A model generated the notes under the pieces. The model was given only the letters and a program-made list of their open reading frames with translations. It did no database searches and was not told where the DNA came from. From Rhodocyclaceae bacterium (GTDB lineage: Bacteria > Pseudomonadota > Gammaproteobacteria > Burkholderiales > Rhodocyclaceae): 64,000 nucleotides of DNA. Each line of letters begins with the position of its first letter. The first letter of the stretch is position 1. Below are positions 41,885-54,228 of the stretch, one piece after another. The position numbers and the translations under genes are program-made. The stretch is from positions 62,001 to 126,000 of the forward strand of contig JAVBYI010000023.1 of the NCBI GenBank assembly GCA_030824115.1. Reading direction: 5' to 3'.

Positions 41885-42525
41885 GGCTGCGCCTCCGGCT
41901 GGCGCCCGTAGTCTTTGAACTTTTCGATCACCCGCATCATTTCCTCGGCTTCAAGCAACTTCGGCGCGCCCAGTTGCAATACGCGCCAGTATTGCTCGCA
42001 CAGCGATTCCAGTTCGACGGCAAGCGCCAAGGCTTCCTTCAAATCACTGCCGAAAACTACCATGCCATGATGCGCCATCAGGCAAGCACGCCGGTCCTTT
42101 AGTGCGACGAGTATCGCATCAGACAATTCTTGCGAGCCGAAGGTGGCATAGGCGGCACAGCGCAGCGTATCACCGCCGAAGCGGGCGATCATGTAATGAA
42201 AGGCCGGGATCTCGATTGCCTGACAGGCCAGCGAGGTCGCGAAAGGAGAGTGGGTATGCACGATGGCGCCCGCGTTCGGGCATGCGCCATAGATATCGCG
42301 ATGAAAACGCCATTCCGATGAGGGTTTGCGGCGCCCTTGTGCCGTCCCACCAGCGCCGACTTTTACGATGTCCTCGGGGGCACATTCATCGTAGGCCATG
42401 CCGGTGGGCGTGATCAGGAAACCACCGTCGCAGCGTGCGCTGACATTGCCGGCTGCGCCACGATTGATGCCGCAGGCATTCATGGCGCGCGCCGTTGCGA
42501 GCACCTCGCTTGGCAGCTTACTCAT
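41881..42525 (-). CDS. class II aldolase of 5'-deoxynucleoside salvage (Ald2-like)
   Basis: 214-aa class II aldolase/adducin-family enzyme; zinc ligands in HTHSPFATSLA and AHHGMVVFG, N-terminal GNVSAR, and PTGMAYDE. Coupled to mtnA by a 4-nt overlap. In the DHAP shunt, such aldolases cleave 5-deoxyribulose-1-P or 5-methylthioribulose-1-P to DHAP plus an aldehyde. Alternatives are MtnB dehydratase or fuculose-P aldolase; the absence of mtnC/mtnD nearby favours the shunt. A repeat copy encodes KVGAGGTAQ. Confidence 0.75.
   Translation of the reverse strand: MSKLPSEVLATARAMNACGINRGAAGNVSARCDGGFLITPTGMAYDECAPEDIVKVGAGGTAQGRRKPSSEWRFHRDIYGACPNAGAIVHTHSPFATSLACQAIEIPAFHYMIARFGGDTLRCAAYATFGSQELSDAILVALKDRRACLMAHHGMVVFGSDLKEALALAVELESLCEQYWRVLQLGAPKLLEAEEMMRVIEKFKDYGRQPEAQP
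42341..42364 (+). repeat. dispersed 24-nt repeat, copy 14 (inside aldolase gene)
   Basis: Reads GCCGTC, CCA, CCAGCGCCGAC, TTTT. Encodes KVGAGGTA. Confidence 0.9.
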
Positions 42526-43504
42526 GGCTTGATGCTGGCAAGTTCACCCGGCGCAACAATGCCATGCTCGGTAATGATGCCAGCAATCAAGTTGGCCGGC
42601 GTCACGTCGAAAGCAGGGTTGGCGACCGGAACGTCCCCGGCACCGAGTTCATCGGCAGCGCGTTCTTCGATGGGAATCCGGCTGCCGTCCGGGCAGGCAT
42701 AGTCGACGGTCGACACCGGTGCCGCCACATAGAACGGCACCTTGTGTGCTTGCGCGGCCAACGCCTTGAGGTAGGTGCCAACCTTGTTGGCGGTATCGCC
42801 ATTGGCAGCAATGCGGTCGGCACCGACGATGATGCAATCAACCTTACCTTGCATCATCAGGAGCCCCGCAGCGTTGTCGGCAATCAGGGTATGCGGCACA
42901 CCCGCTTGCGCCAGTTCCCAGGCGGTGAGCAGCCCCTGGTTGCGCGGCCGGGTTTCGGAAACCCAGACATGGATATCCAGACCGTTCGCATGCGCTGCGT
43001 ACATCGGCGAAATTGCCGTCCCATGCGCCACGGTCGCCAGCCAGCCGGCGTTGCAGTGAGTCATCAGGTTGAGGCGGCCTTTGTTGGTAGCCAGTGGGCG
43101 CAACATTGCCAGGCCGTGTTGGCCGATTGCGGCGTTTGCCGCCTCGTCCTCTTGCGCAATCTTCCGAGCTTCCCGCCAAGCCACATCCTGCCGTCCGGCC
43201 AGCGCCGACTTTTCGAGTACGCGCTGCATGCGGTCGAGTGCCCAGTGCAGATTGACGGCCGTCGGTCGCGTGGCTGCAAGCGTGGAAAGAATCGTTTCCA
43301 GTGGCTGAGCTTCGGATAGACCCAACGCCACACCGTAAGCTGCAGTTGCGCCGATCAGCGGCGCACCGCGCACCTGCATGACACGAATGGCATGCGCTGC
43401 GTCGGCGAGGGTGTGCAAACGCACGAATGCCGTTTCTTTCGGCAACCGGGTCTGGTCAAGAATGACGACTGCGCCGTCTTCCTCGGCAATCGTACGCAAC
43501 GCGC

Positions 43505-43526
<22 letters not shown>
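42522..43526 (-). CDS. mtnA: S-methyl-5-thioribose-1-phosphate isomerase
   Basis: Isomerises 5-methylthioribose-1-P (or 5-deoxyribose-1-P) to the ribulose form for the aldolase downstream. 334 aa with [14 protein letters not shown], the catalytic [10 protein letters not shown] (Cys) and [19 protein letters not shown] (Asp). No ATG or GTG is available: the frame opens with TTG at 43526 inside the last codons of secA, giving the expected ~20 residues before [10 protein letters not shown] repeat copy encodes KSALAGRQD in a variable helix. Confidence 0.9.
43190..43213 (+). repeat. dispersed 24-nt repeat, copy 15 (inside mtnA)
   Basis: Reads GCCGTC, CGG, CCAGCGCCGAC, TTTT. Encodes KSALAGR. Confidence 0.92.
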
Positions 43527-46246
<2,720 letters not shown>

Positions 46247-46326
46247 GGAATATCAACTGGTTAGCATTGGAAAGCGGCGCACTATTGCAGTGCGCCAGGC
46301 AATCTCGCATCTTAGCATGGGGTAAT

Positions 46327-46342
46327 CCGGGCTTTCGCCCGG
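46327..46342. terminator. hairpin downstream of the M23 peptidase gene
   Basis: Stem CCGGGC/GCCCGG with a 4-nt loop lies 7 nt beyond the M23 stop. There is no T-run on the minus strand, so termination is weak or factor-dependent. Confidence 0.35.
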
Positions 46343-46348
46343 AAAAAC

Positions 46349-47296
46349 TCAGCGGCTGGCGATGGCGGTGATGCCTTTTTCAAGGAATCGGCCGGGGTTT
46401 TGTGCTGCGCCGTTGATGCGGACCTCGAAATGGAGGTGGGGGCCTGTTGAGCGCCCAGTCGAGCCAACTGCGGCAATCTGCTGACCCCGCTTGACCAGCT
46501 CTCCGGTTTGGGTGAACAGCGCTGACGCATGGGCATAACGTGTCGTCAAACCATTACCATGGTCGATCTCGACCATGTTGCCATACTGCGGATGACGCTC
46601 TGCGGTCATGATGATGCCAGCGGCGGCAGCGAGAATGGGGGTACCTGGCTCGGCGATAAAGTCGATGCCCTCATGCATGGCCGTCTGGCCGGTAAATGGA
46701 TCCATACGCCAGCCGAAGCCCGAGGCGCGTACATCGGCCGCAACCGGGCTGGCGGTGGGCAGCAGATGTTTGCGAATGCGCTCTTCGAAGAGTTGGTCTT
46801 CCAGCGCAGAAAGTGTCTCGCTACGCCGCTCGATCTGGCGCGAAAGATCCTCCAGTGCACGTTGCATCTCTTGCGGACTAAGGTTACTGGGGCGCATCAG
46901 TGGACCACCACTGGGTGCTACCTTTTCTGCCACTGCCCCTTTATCAGTCGGGTGAGCCTTTGGTTTGACACCGGCAAGGCCTGCCAGTCGCTCACCCAGT
47001 GTATCCAGTTGCATGAGTTGCCCCTGCATCTGCCCCAGGCGCACCGCCATAGTCGAAAGACTCTCTTTCACCAATTCACGGGTCTTGGTTGACTCTTCCA
47101 GGCTCAGGGTGCGAACCAGTTCCTGCAGAAACGGCATGCGGATTTCTGCGGCATGACGCATGGTCAGGTAGGAGAACATCGAAGACAGTGCCAGAATGAC
47201 GACTATCATGCCCAGGCCAAACATGGCCAAATGCAGCCGAGTGAGCGTAATGCTGCGGGCGGTTGCCATGCGGTCGGAGACCAGAATAATATGCAC
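46349..47296 (-). CDS. membrane-anchored M23 family peptidase
   Basis: 315-aa LytM-type endopeptidase or regulator of peptidoglycan hydrolysis. One N-terminal helix (LHLAMFGLGMIVVILALSSMFSYL), a periplasmic coiled-coil region, then the M23 domain with HEGIDF, VEIDHGNGLTTRYAHAS and GPHLHFEV; the zinc ligands (HxxxD, HxH) appear intact, so it is probably an active enzyme. Start is GTG 47296 (VHIILVSDR), with GGGAG 8 nt upstream. Located between secA and dciA, the usual betaproteobacterial order. Confidence 0.9.
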   Translation of the reverse strand: MHIILVSDRMATARSITLTRLHLAMFGLGMIVVILALSSMFSYLTMRHAAEIRMPFLQELVRTLSLEESTKTRELVKESLSTMAVRLGQMQGQLMQLDTLGERLAGLAGVKPKAHPTDKGAVAEKVAPSGGPLMRPSNLSPQEMQRALEDLSRQIERRSETLSALEDQLFEERIRKHLLPTASPVAADVRASGFGWRMDPFTGQTAMHEGIDFIAEPGTPILAAAAGIIMTAERHPQYGNMVEIDHGNGLTTRYAHASALFTQTGELVKRGQQIAAVGSTGRSTGPHLHFEVRINGAAQNPGRFLEKGITAIASR

Positions 47297-47337
47297 GTGC
47301 GAACTCCCTTTATCCCGATTGCCAGACTGGCTCACCC

Positions 47338-47817
47338 ATGACACCGCTGCCGAAAACACGCAAATTCTTTCGCGCATCCTCATCCAGCCGTGGCACCGTA
47401 ATGAACCACTTAGCCGCTGCCGACGCCTACATTCGCCTGTCAGAGCAGGCCAACCGGCTGCGGCAACTGCAAACCTTGCTTGATGTCAGTCTGCCGGCCT
47501 ACCTGCAGCCCGGCACCCATATCGCCAACCTCAAGCGGGGCAAGATCATTATTCACGCCGACAGCGGCGCGGTTGCGGTCAAGCTCAGACAGATGGCGCC
47601 TACGCTTGCCGAAACATTTATTCAACAAGGTCATGAGGTTACCGGAATCGAGGTCAAGGTGCAAGCCCGGCGCCCCTCCCGGGGAAACACTCGCCCAAAA
47701 TCAGCGAAAAAACTTGGTTCCCAGCAAAAGCAGGTACTCACATCCCTATCTTCTGGCCTGACCGACGGCTCCCCGCTCAAGCTGGCACTGGACAGGCTGT
47801 TACGCAATACGGCCTAA
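47338..47817 (+). CDS. dciA: DciA-family DNA replication protein (DUF721)
   Basis: 159 aa; DciA loads the replicative helicase DnaB in bacteria without DnaC. The DUF721 core is residues ~35-100 (LDVSLPAYLQPGTHIANLKRGKIIIHADSGAVAVKLRQM). A basic linker and ~40 residue C-terminus follow. Start may be ATG 47338 or the internal ATG at 47401 (MNHLAAADAY), which matches family N-termini better. Stop overlaps the convergent small membrane gene. Confidence 0.8.
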   Translation: MTPLPKTRKFFRASSSSRGTVMNHLAAADAYIRLSEQANRLRQLQTLLDVSLPAYLQPGTHIANLKRGKIIIHADSGAVAVKLRQMAPTLAETFIQQGHEVTGIEVKVQARRPSRGNTRPKSAKKLGSQQKQVLTSLSSGLTDGSPLKLALDRLLRNTA

Positions 47818-47999
47818 AGCAACACGACCAGCCGCTCGAATGCCAGCAAGGCAAACAGGGCTAGGCTAAAGATCAATGTGTACTTGGCGATGCGCCAGGA
47901 AAGTGAGAGGTAATGTCGCTGGCGCGTGAAAAGATAGGCCACAATGCCGGCACCGATGGCGATTACCGCCAGCAGGCCAACAATGCGTAACAACAACAT
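47814..47999 (-). CDS. small two-helix membrane protein
   Basis: 61 aa, two hydrophobic helices (RIVGLLAVIAIGAGIVAYLFT and KYTLIFSLALFALLAFERLV) separated by a basic loop. Its ATG overlaps the lpxC stop (TGATG), so it is translationally coupled to lpxC. Function unknown; similar small proteins occur at this locus in relatives. Confidence 0.7.
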   Translation of the reverse strand: MLLLRIVGLLAVIAIGAGIVAYLFTRQRHYLSLSWRIAKYTLIFSLALFALLAFERLVVLL

Positions 48000-48919
48000 C
48001 AGGCAAACTGCACGTCAGGATAGAGTTTCGCGATGCGTGGCGGCGTCGTCGCCGGCACCTCAAAAGTAGCCCACTCCCATGCGTCTGCATCAGCCAGCAG
48101 GGCACGCAGCAACTTGTTGTTCATGGCATGACCTGACTTGTGGGCACTAAAACAGGCCAGCAGGGGTGCACCGACCAGGTAGAGGTCGCCGATGGCATCC
48201 AGCACTTTGTGGCGGACAAACTCGTCAGGCACCCGCAGGCCTTCGGCATTCAGGACGCGGTACTCGTCCATGACGATCGCGTTCTCGAGGCTACCGCCTA
48301 ACGCCAACCCCTGGGCACGCATTGCTTCGACGTCCTGCGTGAAACCGAAAGTCCGCGCCCGGGCAATATCCCGAATGTAGGACTGATCGACAAAATCGAT
48401 AGCGACTTGCGTCCCTGACTTATCTACCGCCGGGTGATTAAAGAGGATCGAAAACTCGAGGCGGAAGCCATCATATGGCGTCAGTCTGGCCCACTTGTCG
48501 CCATCCTTGACCTCAACCGCCTTTTTCACGCGCAAAAAGCGCTTTGGCGCCTCCTGTTCGACAATGCCAGCGGATTGCAACAGGAAAACAAAGGGGGCCG
48601 CCGAGCCATCCATGATGGGAATTTCTTCGGCATCCACGTCGACATGCAGGTTGTCGATGCCCAATCCGGCAAGGGCCGACATCAAATGTTCGACGGTTCC
48701 AAGCTTCGCGCCGTCTTTTTCAAGGCAGGACGCCATGCGTGTATCACCTACCGAATACGGACTCGCTGGCAAACTAACCGGCGGATCAAGATCCACCCGG
48801 TGAAACACGATCCCCGTCCCCGGTTGGGCAGGTCGCAACGTCAGCGTGACCTTCTCCCCGGAGTGGAGACCCACACCTGTGGCGCGAACAAGCGATTTGA
48901 GCGTACGTTGCTTCAACAT
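47999..48919 (-). CDS. lpxC: UDP-3-O-acyl-N-acetylglucosamine deacetylase
   Basis: Zinc enzyme of the committed step of lipid A synthesis. 306 aa: [40 protein letters not shown] (zinc His), [18 protein letters not shown] and [14 protein letters not shown] (catalytic His). Full length. Confidence 0.98.
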   Translation of the reverse strand: MLKQRTLKSLVRATGVGLHSGEKVTLTLRPAQPGTGIVFHRVDLDPPVSLPASPYSVGDTRMASCLEKDGAKLGTVEHLMSALAGLGIDNLHVDVDAEEIPIMDGSAAPFVFLLQSAGIVEQEAPKRFLRVKKAVEVKDGDKWARLTPYDGFRLEFSILFNHPAVDKSGTQVAIDFVDQSYIRDIARARTFGFTQDVEAMRAQGLALGGSLENAIVMDEYRVLNAEGLRVPDEFVRHKVLDAIGDLYLVGAPLLACFSAHKSGHAMNNKLLRALLADADAWEWATFEVPATTPPRIAKLYPDVQFA

Positions 48920-48960
48920 GACACCATTTTACCTGCAACCAAACGGCTTAACCCTCAGAA

Positions 48961-49728
48961 TTAACTGGTCAATTCGGCGATGACTGGCGCATGATCCGAA
49001 GGGCGCTCCCGTTTGCGGGGGGCCTTATCGATGTTGCAAGCTGTGCAATAACTGCTCAGTTCAGTCGATAGCAAAATGTGGTCAATGCGCAGGCCGATAT
49101 TGCGGCGGAAGGCCATCATGCGGTAATCCCACCAGGAAAAGCTTTTTTCGGGTTGATCGAACAGCCGAAAGGCATCTGTCATGCCAAGTTCAAGAAATCT
49201 GCGAAAGGCGTCACGTTCGGGTTCGCTACAGAGAATCTGCCCCAACCAAGCCTGAGGATCATGGACGTCCCGATTCTCCGGGGCGATGTTGAAATCGCCC
49301 AGCAAAGCCAGCCTCGGATAACGCTGCATTTCCTCCCGCAACCAGCCCGTCAGGGCGGCCAACCATTTCAGCTTGTACGCATACTTTTCCGAACCAACTT
49401 CCTGTCCATTTGGGATGTAGACGCAGACAACTCTTACACCATCAACGGTTGCTGCAATCACGCGCTTTTGGGAATCATCAAAACCGGGGATGTCGCGGCT
49501 TGCATTTGCAAGTTCCGCGCGGGCCAGAATTGCCACACCATTGTAGGTTTTCTGTCCATTGTGAATCACTTGATAACCTGCGGACTGCAATACCTCATAA
49601 GGGAAACCCTTGTCTTCAGTCTTGGTCTCCTGCAAGCAGAGGGCATCCGGCTGTGCCACCGCCAACCAGTCCAACACATGCGGCAAGCGAACCTTCATCG
49701 AATTGACGTTCCAGGTGGCAATTTTCAT
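48961..49728 (-). CDS. xth: exodeoxyribonuclease III
   Basis: Mg-dependent AP endonuclease/3'-5' exonuclease, 255 aa. LQETKTED (catalytic Glu), YIPNGQEVGSEKYAYKL, LLGDFNIAPENRDVHD, and SDHAPVIAEL (Asp-His). ATG at 49728 (MKIATWNVNS) fits the family; an upstream extension in frame does not. Divergent from the PilZ gene. Confidence 0.95.
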   Translation of the reverse strand: MKIATWNVNSMKVRLPHVLDWLAVAQPDALCLQETKTEDKGFPYEVLQSAGYQVIHNGQKTYNGVAILARAELANASRDIPGFDDSQKRVIAATVDGVRVVCVYIPNGQEVGSEKYAYKLKWLAALTGWLREEMQRYPRLALLGDFNIAPENRDVHDPQAWLGQILCSEPERDAFRRFLELGMTDAFRLFDQPEKSFSWWDYRMMAFRRNIGLRIDHILLSTELSSYCTACNIDKAPRKRERPSDHAPVIAELTS

Positions 49729-49802
49729 AGACAAAATACCGTGGCAAGGGCAGGTATGATACGTAAACACCCTGCCTCAAAGAACTCAAGAAGGATCGCG
49801 CA

Positions 49803-50198
49803 ATGCCCAACTCTCAAAACCGTCGCCAATTCTGGCGCGCGCACTTTCACTCTCCTGTTCAATTGGCCATGCACGGCCAAGTCAGCGAAGCCGATCTCTA
49901 TGACATTTCGCTCAAGGGTGCCCTTGTGAAAGTACCGGATGGCTGGGTGGGCAAAGACGGGGAATACTGTCAGTTGCGGCTCGCACTCGGTACGCACGCC
50001 ATCATCAGCATGAGCACCACCATCACGCACATCGATGGGCGACGTGTCGGCTTTCATTGCGATAGTATCGACTTGGACAGTGTGACGCATTTGCGTCGAT
50101 TGGTCGAGTTGAACGCAGGCGATCCTGGTCTGTTGGATCGCGAACTCTCGGCCCTGCTGCACGAAAGCGACCAGAGCGATCAGGGCGAAGCAGGATAA
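49803..50198 (+). CDS. PilZ-domain c-di-GMP-binding protein
   Basis: 131 aa. RRQFWR near the N-terminus (RxxxR) and DISLKGALV (D/NxSxxG) near residue 34 are the c-di-GMP-binding motifs. A short C-terminal extension ends in acidic residues. Possible regulator of pilus motility, polysaccharide or adhesion; target unknown. 3' end overlaps the convergent DUF4124/glutaredoxin gene by 19 nt. Confidence 0.85.
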   Translation: MPNSQNRRQFWRAHFHSPVQLAMHGQVSEADLYDISLKGALVKVPDGWVGKDGEYCQLRLALGTHAIISMSTTITHIDGRRVGFHCDSIDLDSVTHLRRLVELNAGDPGLLDRELSALLHESDQSDQGEAG

Positions 50199-50644
50199 CC
50201 GGCTGCGTCGAGCAAACCGGCCCAGTCGGTTTGCAAATAACCGCGGGATACCTTGCTGCCGACCGTTAGTACGGGCACGCTAGGGTCGCTTCCGCCCAAC
50301 AGCTTTCTCAGCGCTTCCACATCTTCATTGGTCGCAATGGCTTTTTCGCGGAATGGAATGCCGCGTTGATTGAGGTAATCCCGCCCCTCCTTGCAACCGG
50401 TGCCACAATCTGGGCTGACATACAGGGTGACGGGAAAATTATTCGCTGCCTGACGCACGGCATACGGCAACTCCTTGGTAGCCGCAGGCGCATTCAGCTT
50501 TTTCTCCTGGACTTCACGTGCCGTTTTTGGCGGTGTGCGGTCGCTGTAGTGCACTTTGCCATCCGCATCCACCCAGCGATAAGCCATCTGTGCCTGCGCC
50601 AGACCAGCGCAAAGAAAAGCAGTTAACCAGATCACAACTCTCAT
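50180..50644 (-). CDS. DUF4124-glutaredoxin periplasmic protein
   Basis: 154 aa. Signal peptide (residues 1-18), DUF4124 segment (MAYRWVDADGKVHYSDRTPP), then a glutaredoxin/thioredoxin-like domain: VTLYVSPDCGTGCKEGRDYLNQRGIPF with CGTGC (one residue longer than CxxC), and PSVPVLTVGSKVSRGY (cis-Pro loop). Probably a periplasmic thiol-disulfide or metal-binding protein; substrate unknown. Confidence 0.82.
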   Translation of the reverse strand: MRVVIWLTAFLCAGLAQAQMAYRWVDADGKVHYSDRTPPKTAREVQEKKLNAPAATKELPYAVRQAANNFPVTLYVSPDCGTGCKEGRDYLNQRGIPFREKAIATNEDVEALRKLLGGSDPSVPVLTVGSKVSRGYLQTDWAGLLDAAGYPASP

Positions 50645-50653
50645 GGGACACCC

Positions 50654-52687
50654 TCAGGCCGCTGCGACCATGCCATTATGACGCAGCAAGGCGTCCGGTG
50701 AAGGTTCGCGGCCGCGGAATGCCTTGAAGGAATCGAGCGCCGGGCGTGAGCCGCCCACCGCCAGAATCTCGCGGCGGAAACGCTCGCCAGTGGCCGTATC
50801 GAGCACCGAACCGACGCTGGGCATGACCTCCTCAAAGGCCGCATAGGCATCCGCCGACAAGACTTCGGCCCACTTGTAGCTGTAGTAACCGGCCGCATAG
50901 CCCCCCGCAAAAATGTGCGAGAAGCTCTGCGGGAAACGATTCCACTCGGGGGGAATAATCACCGCCACTTCGCGGCGGACTTCATCAAGCACAGCCATGA
51001 AGTCCTTGCGGCCATCGGCATGCAGGCGCAGGTCAAACAGCGAAAATTCGACTTGCCGCAAGGTTTGCAGACCGCTCTGATAATTTTTTGCGGCAATCAT
51101 CTTGTCGTAAAGCGCGCGCGGCAGTGGCTCACCAGCGTCGACATGGGCGGTCATGTCGGTCAGCACGTCCCACTCCCAGCAGAAGTTTTCCATAAACTGC
51201 GAGGGTAGTTCGACCGCATCCCACTCCACCCCGTCAATGCCCGAAACCGCAAGTTCTTCGACCTCTGTGAGCAGGTGGTGCAAGCCGTGGCCGGTTTCAT
51301 GGAACAGCGTCAGCACATCATCATGACTAAAGGTAGCTGGTTTGCTTCCTACCGGGGCCGGGAAATTGCAGCACAAATACGCGACGGGTGTCTGCATGCC
51401 GCTCACCGTCAGGCGCCGGCTGATGGCATCTGCCATCCACGCCCCGCCCCGCTTGGTTTCTCGCGCATAAAGATCGAGGAAGAACTGACCAACGAGCTTA
51501 CCTTGGCGCTCAATGCGGAAGAAGCGCACGGCCGGATGCCAGATCGTCGCGCTATCTGATTTGATCTGCACGCCAAAGAGCGTTTCAACACAGCGGAACA
51601 GTCCTTCCAGCACTTTATGCTCGGGAAAATACTGTTTTACCTCATCGTCGGAAAAATCGTAGCGCGCCAGTTTCAACTTCTCCGCCGCCCAGGCCATGTC
51701 CCAGCTTTCGAGCTTGGTCAATCCCAGTTCCTGCACGGCGAACTCGCGCAACTCAGCCAGATCGCGTTCGGCGTAAGGGCGTGCCTTGGCAGCCATTTCA
51801 CGCAGGAAAACAGCCACCTGCGCTGGCGAATCCGCCATTTTTGGCGTCAGGGAAAGTTCGGCGTAGCTGGCGAAGCCGAGCATGGCGGCTTCCTCGGCAC
51901 GCAGTTCCAGAATGCGCTCGATCAGCGGACCGTTATTCCACTCGGTGTTACCAAATTCGGCAGCACGCGTTGCATAGGCGCGATACATGCGGGCACGCAA
52001 CTCCCGATCTTCGGCATATTGCATCACGGGAAAATAGGAAGGGGCGTGCAGACTGAACTTCCAGCCCGCCTTGCCATCTTTTTCTGCGGCAGCCCGGGCG
52101 GCGGCTTTCACATCGTCCGGCAGTCCGTTCAGGCCAGCTTCGCTGTCCACCCATTCGGCGTGTGCATTCGTGGCATCCAGCAAGTTCTCCGAGAATTTCG
52201 CCGCCAGTGCAGACATTTCTTCCTGAATGGCCTGAAAGCGAGGCTTCTGATCAGCCGGCAATTCGGCGCCCGCCAGGCGAAAGTCGCGAACCTCATGGTC
52301 AATGATGCGCTGGCGCGTCGGAGAAAGCTGGGCATATTCAGGACTTGCCGCCAGCGCTTTGTACTTTTCGTAAAGCGCTAGGTTCTGGCCGAGTTCGGCA
52401 TAGAAGCGCGTCACCTCGGGCAGCATCGCGTTATAGGCTTCGCGCCATTCCGGCACGTCATTGACGCCATGCAGATGGCTGACAATTCCCCAGGCACGCC
52501 CCAGGCGCTCGCTGGCATCGGTCATTGGCTGAACGAAGGCATCCCACGTCGCGGGTGTTTCGGGTTGCTCCAGCCTGGTCAGCAGTTGGCGGTTTTCGTC
52601 GAGCAGCTGACGGATGGCCGGCGCGACATGCTCAATCGCGATAGCGTCAAAGCGCGGCAAGCCGCCAAAGTCGAGGAGTGGGTTCAT
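50654..52687 (-). CDS. prlC: oligopeptidase A (M3 metallopeptidase)
   Basis: 677-aa cytoplasmic thimet-type oligopeptidase that degrades signal peptides and short peptides. Zinc motif LFHETGHGLHHL with downstream Glu in DAVELPSQFMENFCWE. Full length. 32 nt downstream of purC; the gap is nearly filled by a repeat copy. Confidence 0.96.
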   Translation of the reverse strand: MNPLLDFGGLPRFDAIAIEHVAPAIRQLLDENRQLLTRLEQPETPATWDAFVQPMTDASERLGRAWGIVSHLHGVNDVPEWREAYNAMLPEVTRFYAELGQNLALYEKYKALAASPEYAQLSPTRQRIIDHEVRDFRLAGAELPADQKPRFQAIQEEMSALAAKFSENLLDATNAHAEWVDSEAGLNGLPDDVKAAARAAAEKDGKAGWKFSLHAPSYFPVMQYAEDRELRARMYRAYATRAAEFGNTEWNNGPLIERILELRAEEAAMLGFASYAELSLTPKMADSPAQVAVFLREMAAKARPYAERDLAELREFAVQELGLTKLESWDMAWAAEKLKLARYDFSDDEVKQYFPEHKVLEGLFRCVETLFGVQIKSDSATIWHPAVRFFRIERQGKLVGQFFLDLYARETKRGGAWMADAISRRLTVSGMQTPVAYLCCNFPAPVGSKPATFSHDDVLTLFHETGHGLHHLLTEVEELAVSGIDGVEWDAVELPSQFMENFCWEWDVLTDMTAHVDAGEPLPRALYDKMIAAKNYQSGLQTLRQVEFSLFDLRLHADGRKDFMAVLDEVRREVAVIIPPEWNRFPQSFSHIFAGGYAAGYYSYKWAEVLSADAYAAFEEVMPSVGSVLDTATGERFRREILAVGGSRPALDSFKAFRGREPSPDALLRHNGMVAAA

Positions 52688-52696
52688 ATAGCTTAT

Positions 52697-52720
52697 GCCG
52701 TCTCGCCAGCGCCGACTTTT
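52697..52720 (+). repeat. dispersed 24-nt repeat, copy 16 (purC-prlC gap)
   Basis: Reads GCCGTC, TCG, CCAGCGCCGAC, TTTT. Its A-run on the minus strand overlaps the purC TAA. Confidence 0.92.
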
Positions 52721-53600
52721 AGCGGGTCAGACGATCCAGCGCCTCACGGTACTTGGCGCTGGTCTTTTCCAGAATCTCGGCAGGCAATTTCGGGCCGGGC
52801 GCCTGCTTGTTCCAGTCGAGCGTCTCAAGGTAATCACGCACGAACTGTTTGTCGAAACTCGCCGGGCTGGTCCCGATCTGGTAGGTATCGGCAGGCCAAA
52901 AACGCGAGGAATCAGGCGTCAGTACCTCGTCGATCAGGTGCAGCGTACCCGCAGCATCAAGACCAAACTCAAACTTGGTATCGGCAATGATGATGCCACG
53001 CGTCAGTGCGTAGGCAGCGGCCTCACTGTAGAGGCGCAGCGCGGCATCGCGTACCTGGGCCGCCAGCGCCGGACCGATGGTCTTCTCGACCGTGGCGTAA
53101 TCGATGTTCTCGTCGTGGTCGCCCAGCTCGGCTTTAGTCGAGGGTGTAAACAACGGCTGCGGCAACTGCTGGGCCATTTGCAAGCCGGCCGGCAAGTCGA
53201 TGCCACAAACCTTGCCGCTGGCCTTGTAATCCTTCCAGCCGGAACCGATCAGATAGCCGCGCACCACCGCCTCAATCGGCAGCGGTTTGAGGCGTTTAAC
53301 GACGATGGCCCTGCCGCGCACCTGATCGCGCTCATTAGGCGCCACCACCGTCTCAGGATCGATACCGGTCTGCTGGTTGGGAATGATGTGGCTGAGCTTG
53401 CCGAACCAGAAATTGGCAACCGCTGTCAACACCGCGCCCTTGCCGGGAATTGGGTCGGGCAGGATCACATCGAAGGCCGACAGGCGATCGCTGGTAACGA
53501 TCAGCATGTTGTCCTCGCCAACAGCGTAGTTGTCGCGGACTTTGCCGCGACCGAGCAGAGGAAGGCTGGTAATGGTGGATTCAAACAGGGCTTGCGTCAT
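52719..53600 (-). CDS. purC: phosphoribosylaminoimidazole-succinocarboxamide synthase
   Basis: SAICAR synthetase of purine synthesis, 293 aa (long form). [60 protein letters not shown] and [14 protein letters not shown] are all present. ATG 53600 preferred over an upstream GTG. Follows the PsiE-like gene. Confidence 0.97.
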   Translation of the reverse strand: MTQALFESTITSLPLLGRGKVRDNYAVGEDNMLIVTSDRLSAFDVILPDPIPGKGAVLTAVANFWFGKLSHIIPNQQTGIDPETVVAPNERDQVRGRAIVVKRLKPLPIEAVVRGYLIGSGWKDYKASGKVCGIDLPAGLQMAQQLPQPLFTPSTKAELGDHDENIDYATVEKTIGPALAAQVRDAALRLYSEAAAYALTRGIIIADTKFEFGLDAAGTLHLIDEVLTPDSSRFWPADTYQIGTSPASFDKQFVRDYLETLDWNKQAPGPKLPAEILEKTSAKYREALDRLTR

Positions 53601-53602
53601 AA

Positions 53603-54052
53603 TCACTCTCGAACGAAACGTTTTTCGGGGGTACCTTCACTGGCGTCTTCGCGGTAAGGGAAACGCACATGGCCATAGCGAATCGCCAGAACGCCCAGTG
53701 TCAGCAGGAAAATTGCGGCCGCCACCGCCAGCATGCGCCATTCTGTCATCTCCTTGATATCGAGGATCAGATAACGCGCCAATGCCACCATGGCGATATA
53801 GAGCGGGAAGCGCACCGGCAACTGCCCGGATTTGAAATACTGGCCGATCATAGCCAAGACTTCCAGATAAAGGAACATCAACAGCAAATCGGCCAATCGC
53901 ACCTCGTTGGCCCGAACCATGACGGTCACTTCCTGATAAATCGCCACCGTCGTTGCGATGGCGATGATCAGCAAGCCAATGTATTCGATGAAATCTAGGC
54001 CACCGCTGAAGAAACGGCGAATGCGGTGGAAGGTATGAGAACGAATGTCCAT
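53603..54052 (-). CDS. PsiE-family phosphate-starvation-inducible membrane protein
   Basis: 149 aa with four hydrophobic helices ([81 protein letters not shown]). Matches the PsiE group by its [23 protein letters not shown] pattern. ATG 54052 chosen ([11 protein letters not shown]). Function unknown. Stop is 2 nt before purC. Confidence 0.83.
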   Translation of the reverse strand: MDIRSHTFHRIRRFFSGGLDFIEYIGLLIIAIATTVAIYQEVTVMVRANEVRLADLLLMFLYLEVLAMIGQYFKSGQLPVRFPLYIAMVALARYLILDIKEMTEWRMLAVAAAIFLLTLGVLAIRYGHVRFPYREDASEGTPEKRFVRE

Positions 54053-54071
54053 GAGCGATTTATAAACCAAA

Positions 54072-54095
54072 ACGGCCCCCGTTACCGGGGGCCGT
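54072..54095 (-). terminator. intrinsic terminator of tRNA-Thr
   Basis: 10-bp stem ACGGCCCCCG/CGGGGGCCGT around a 4-nt loop, followed on the minus strand by TTTTGGTTT, 11 nt beyond the tRNA 3' end. Confidence 0.88.
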
Positions 54096-54106
54096 GTGGT
54101 GTATCT

Positions 54107-54182
<76 letters not shown>

Positions 54183-54200
54183 GTCAAATCAGAGGTCAGC

Positions 54201-54206
54201 ATTATA
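54201..54206 (-). promoter_or_regulatory. -10 box of tRNA-Thr
   Basis: TATAAT on the minus strand between the pilY1 stop and the tRNA. No good -35 seen. Confidence 0.45.
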
Positions 54207-54228
54207 ACCACGCTCCAGCACTCTCGCA

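Noticed and set aside
48660..48695. SALAG peptide in LpxC
   Set aside because: [15 protein letters not shown] is native to the LpxC family and the DNA lacks GCCGTC, so it is not a repeat copy.
52190..52225. MSALAAKF peptide in PrlC resembling the repeat product
   Set aside because: DNA core differs (AGTGCAGAC) and GCCGTC is missing.
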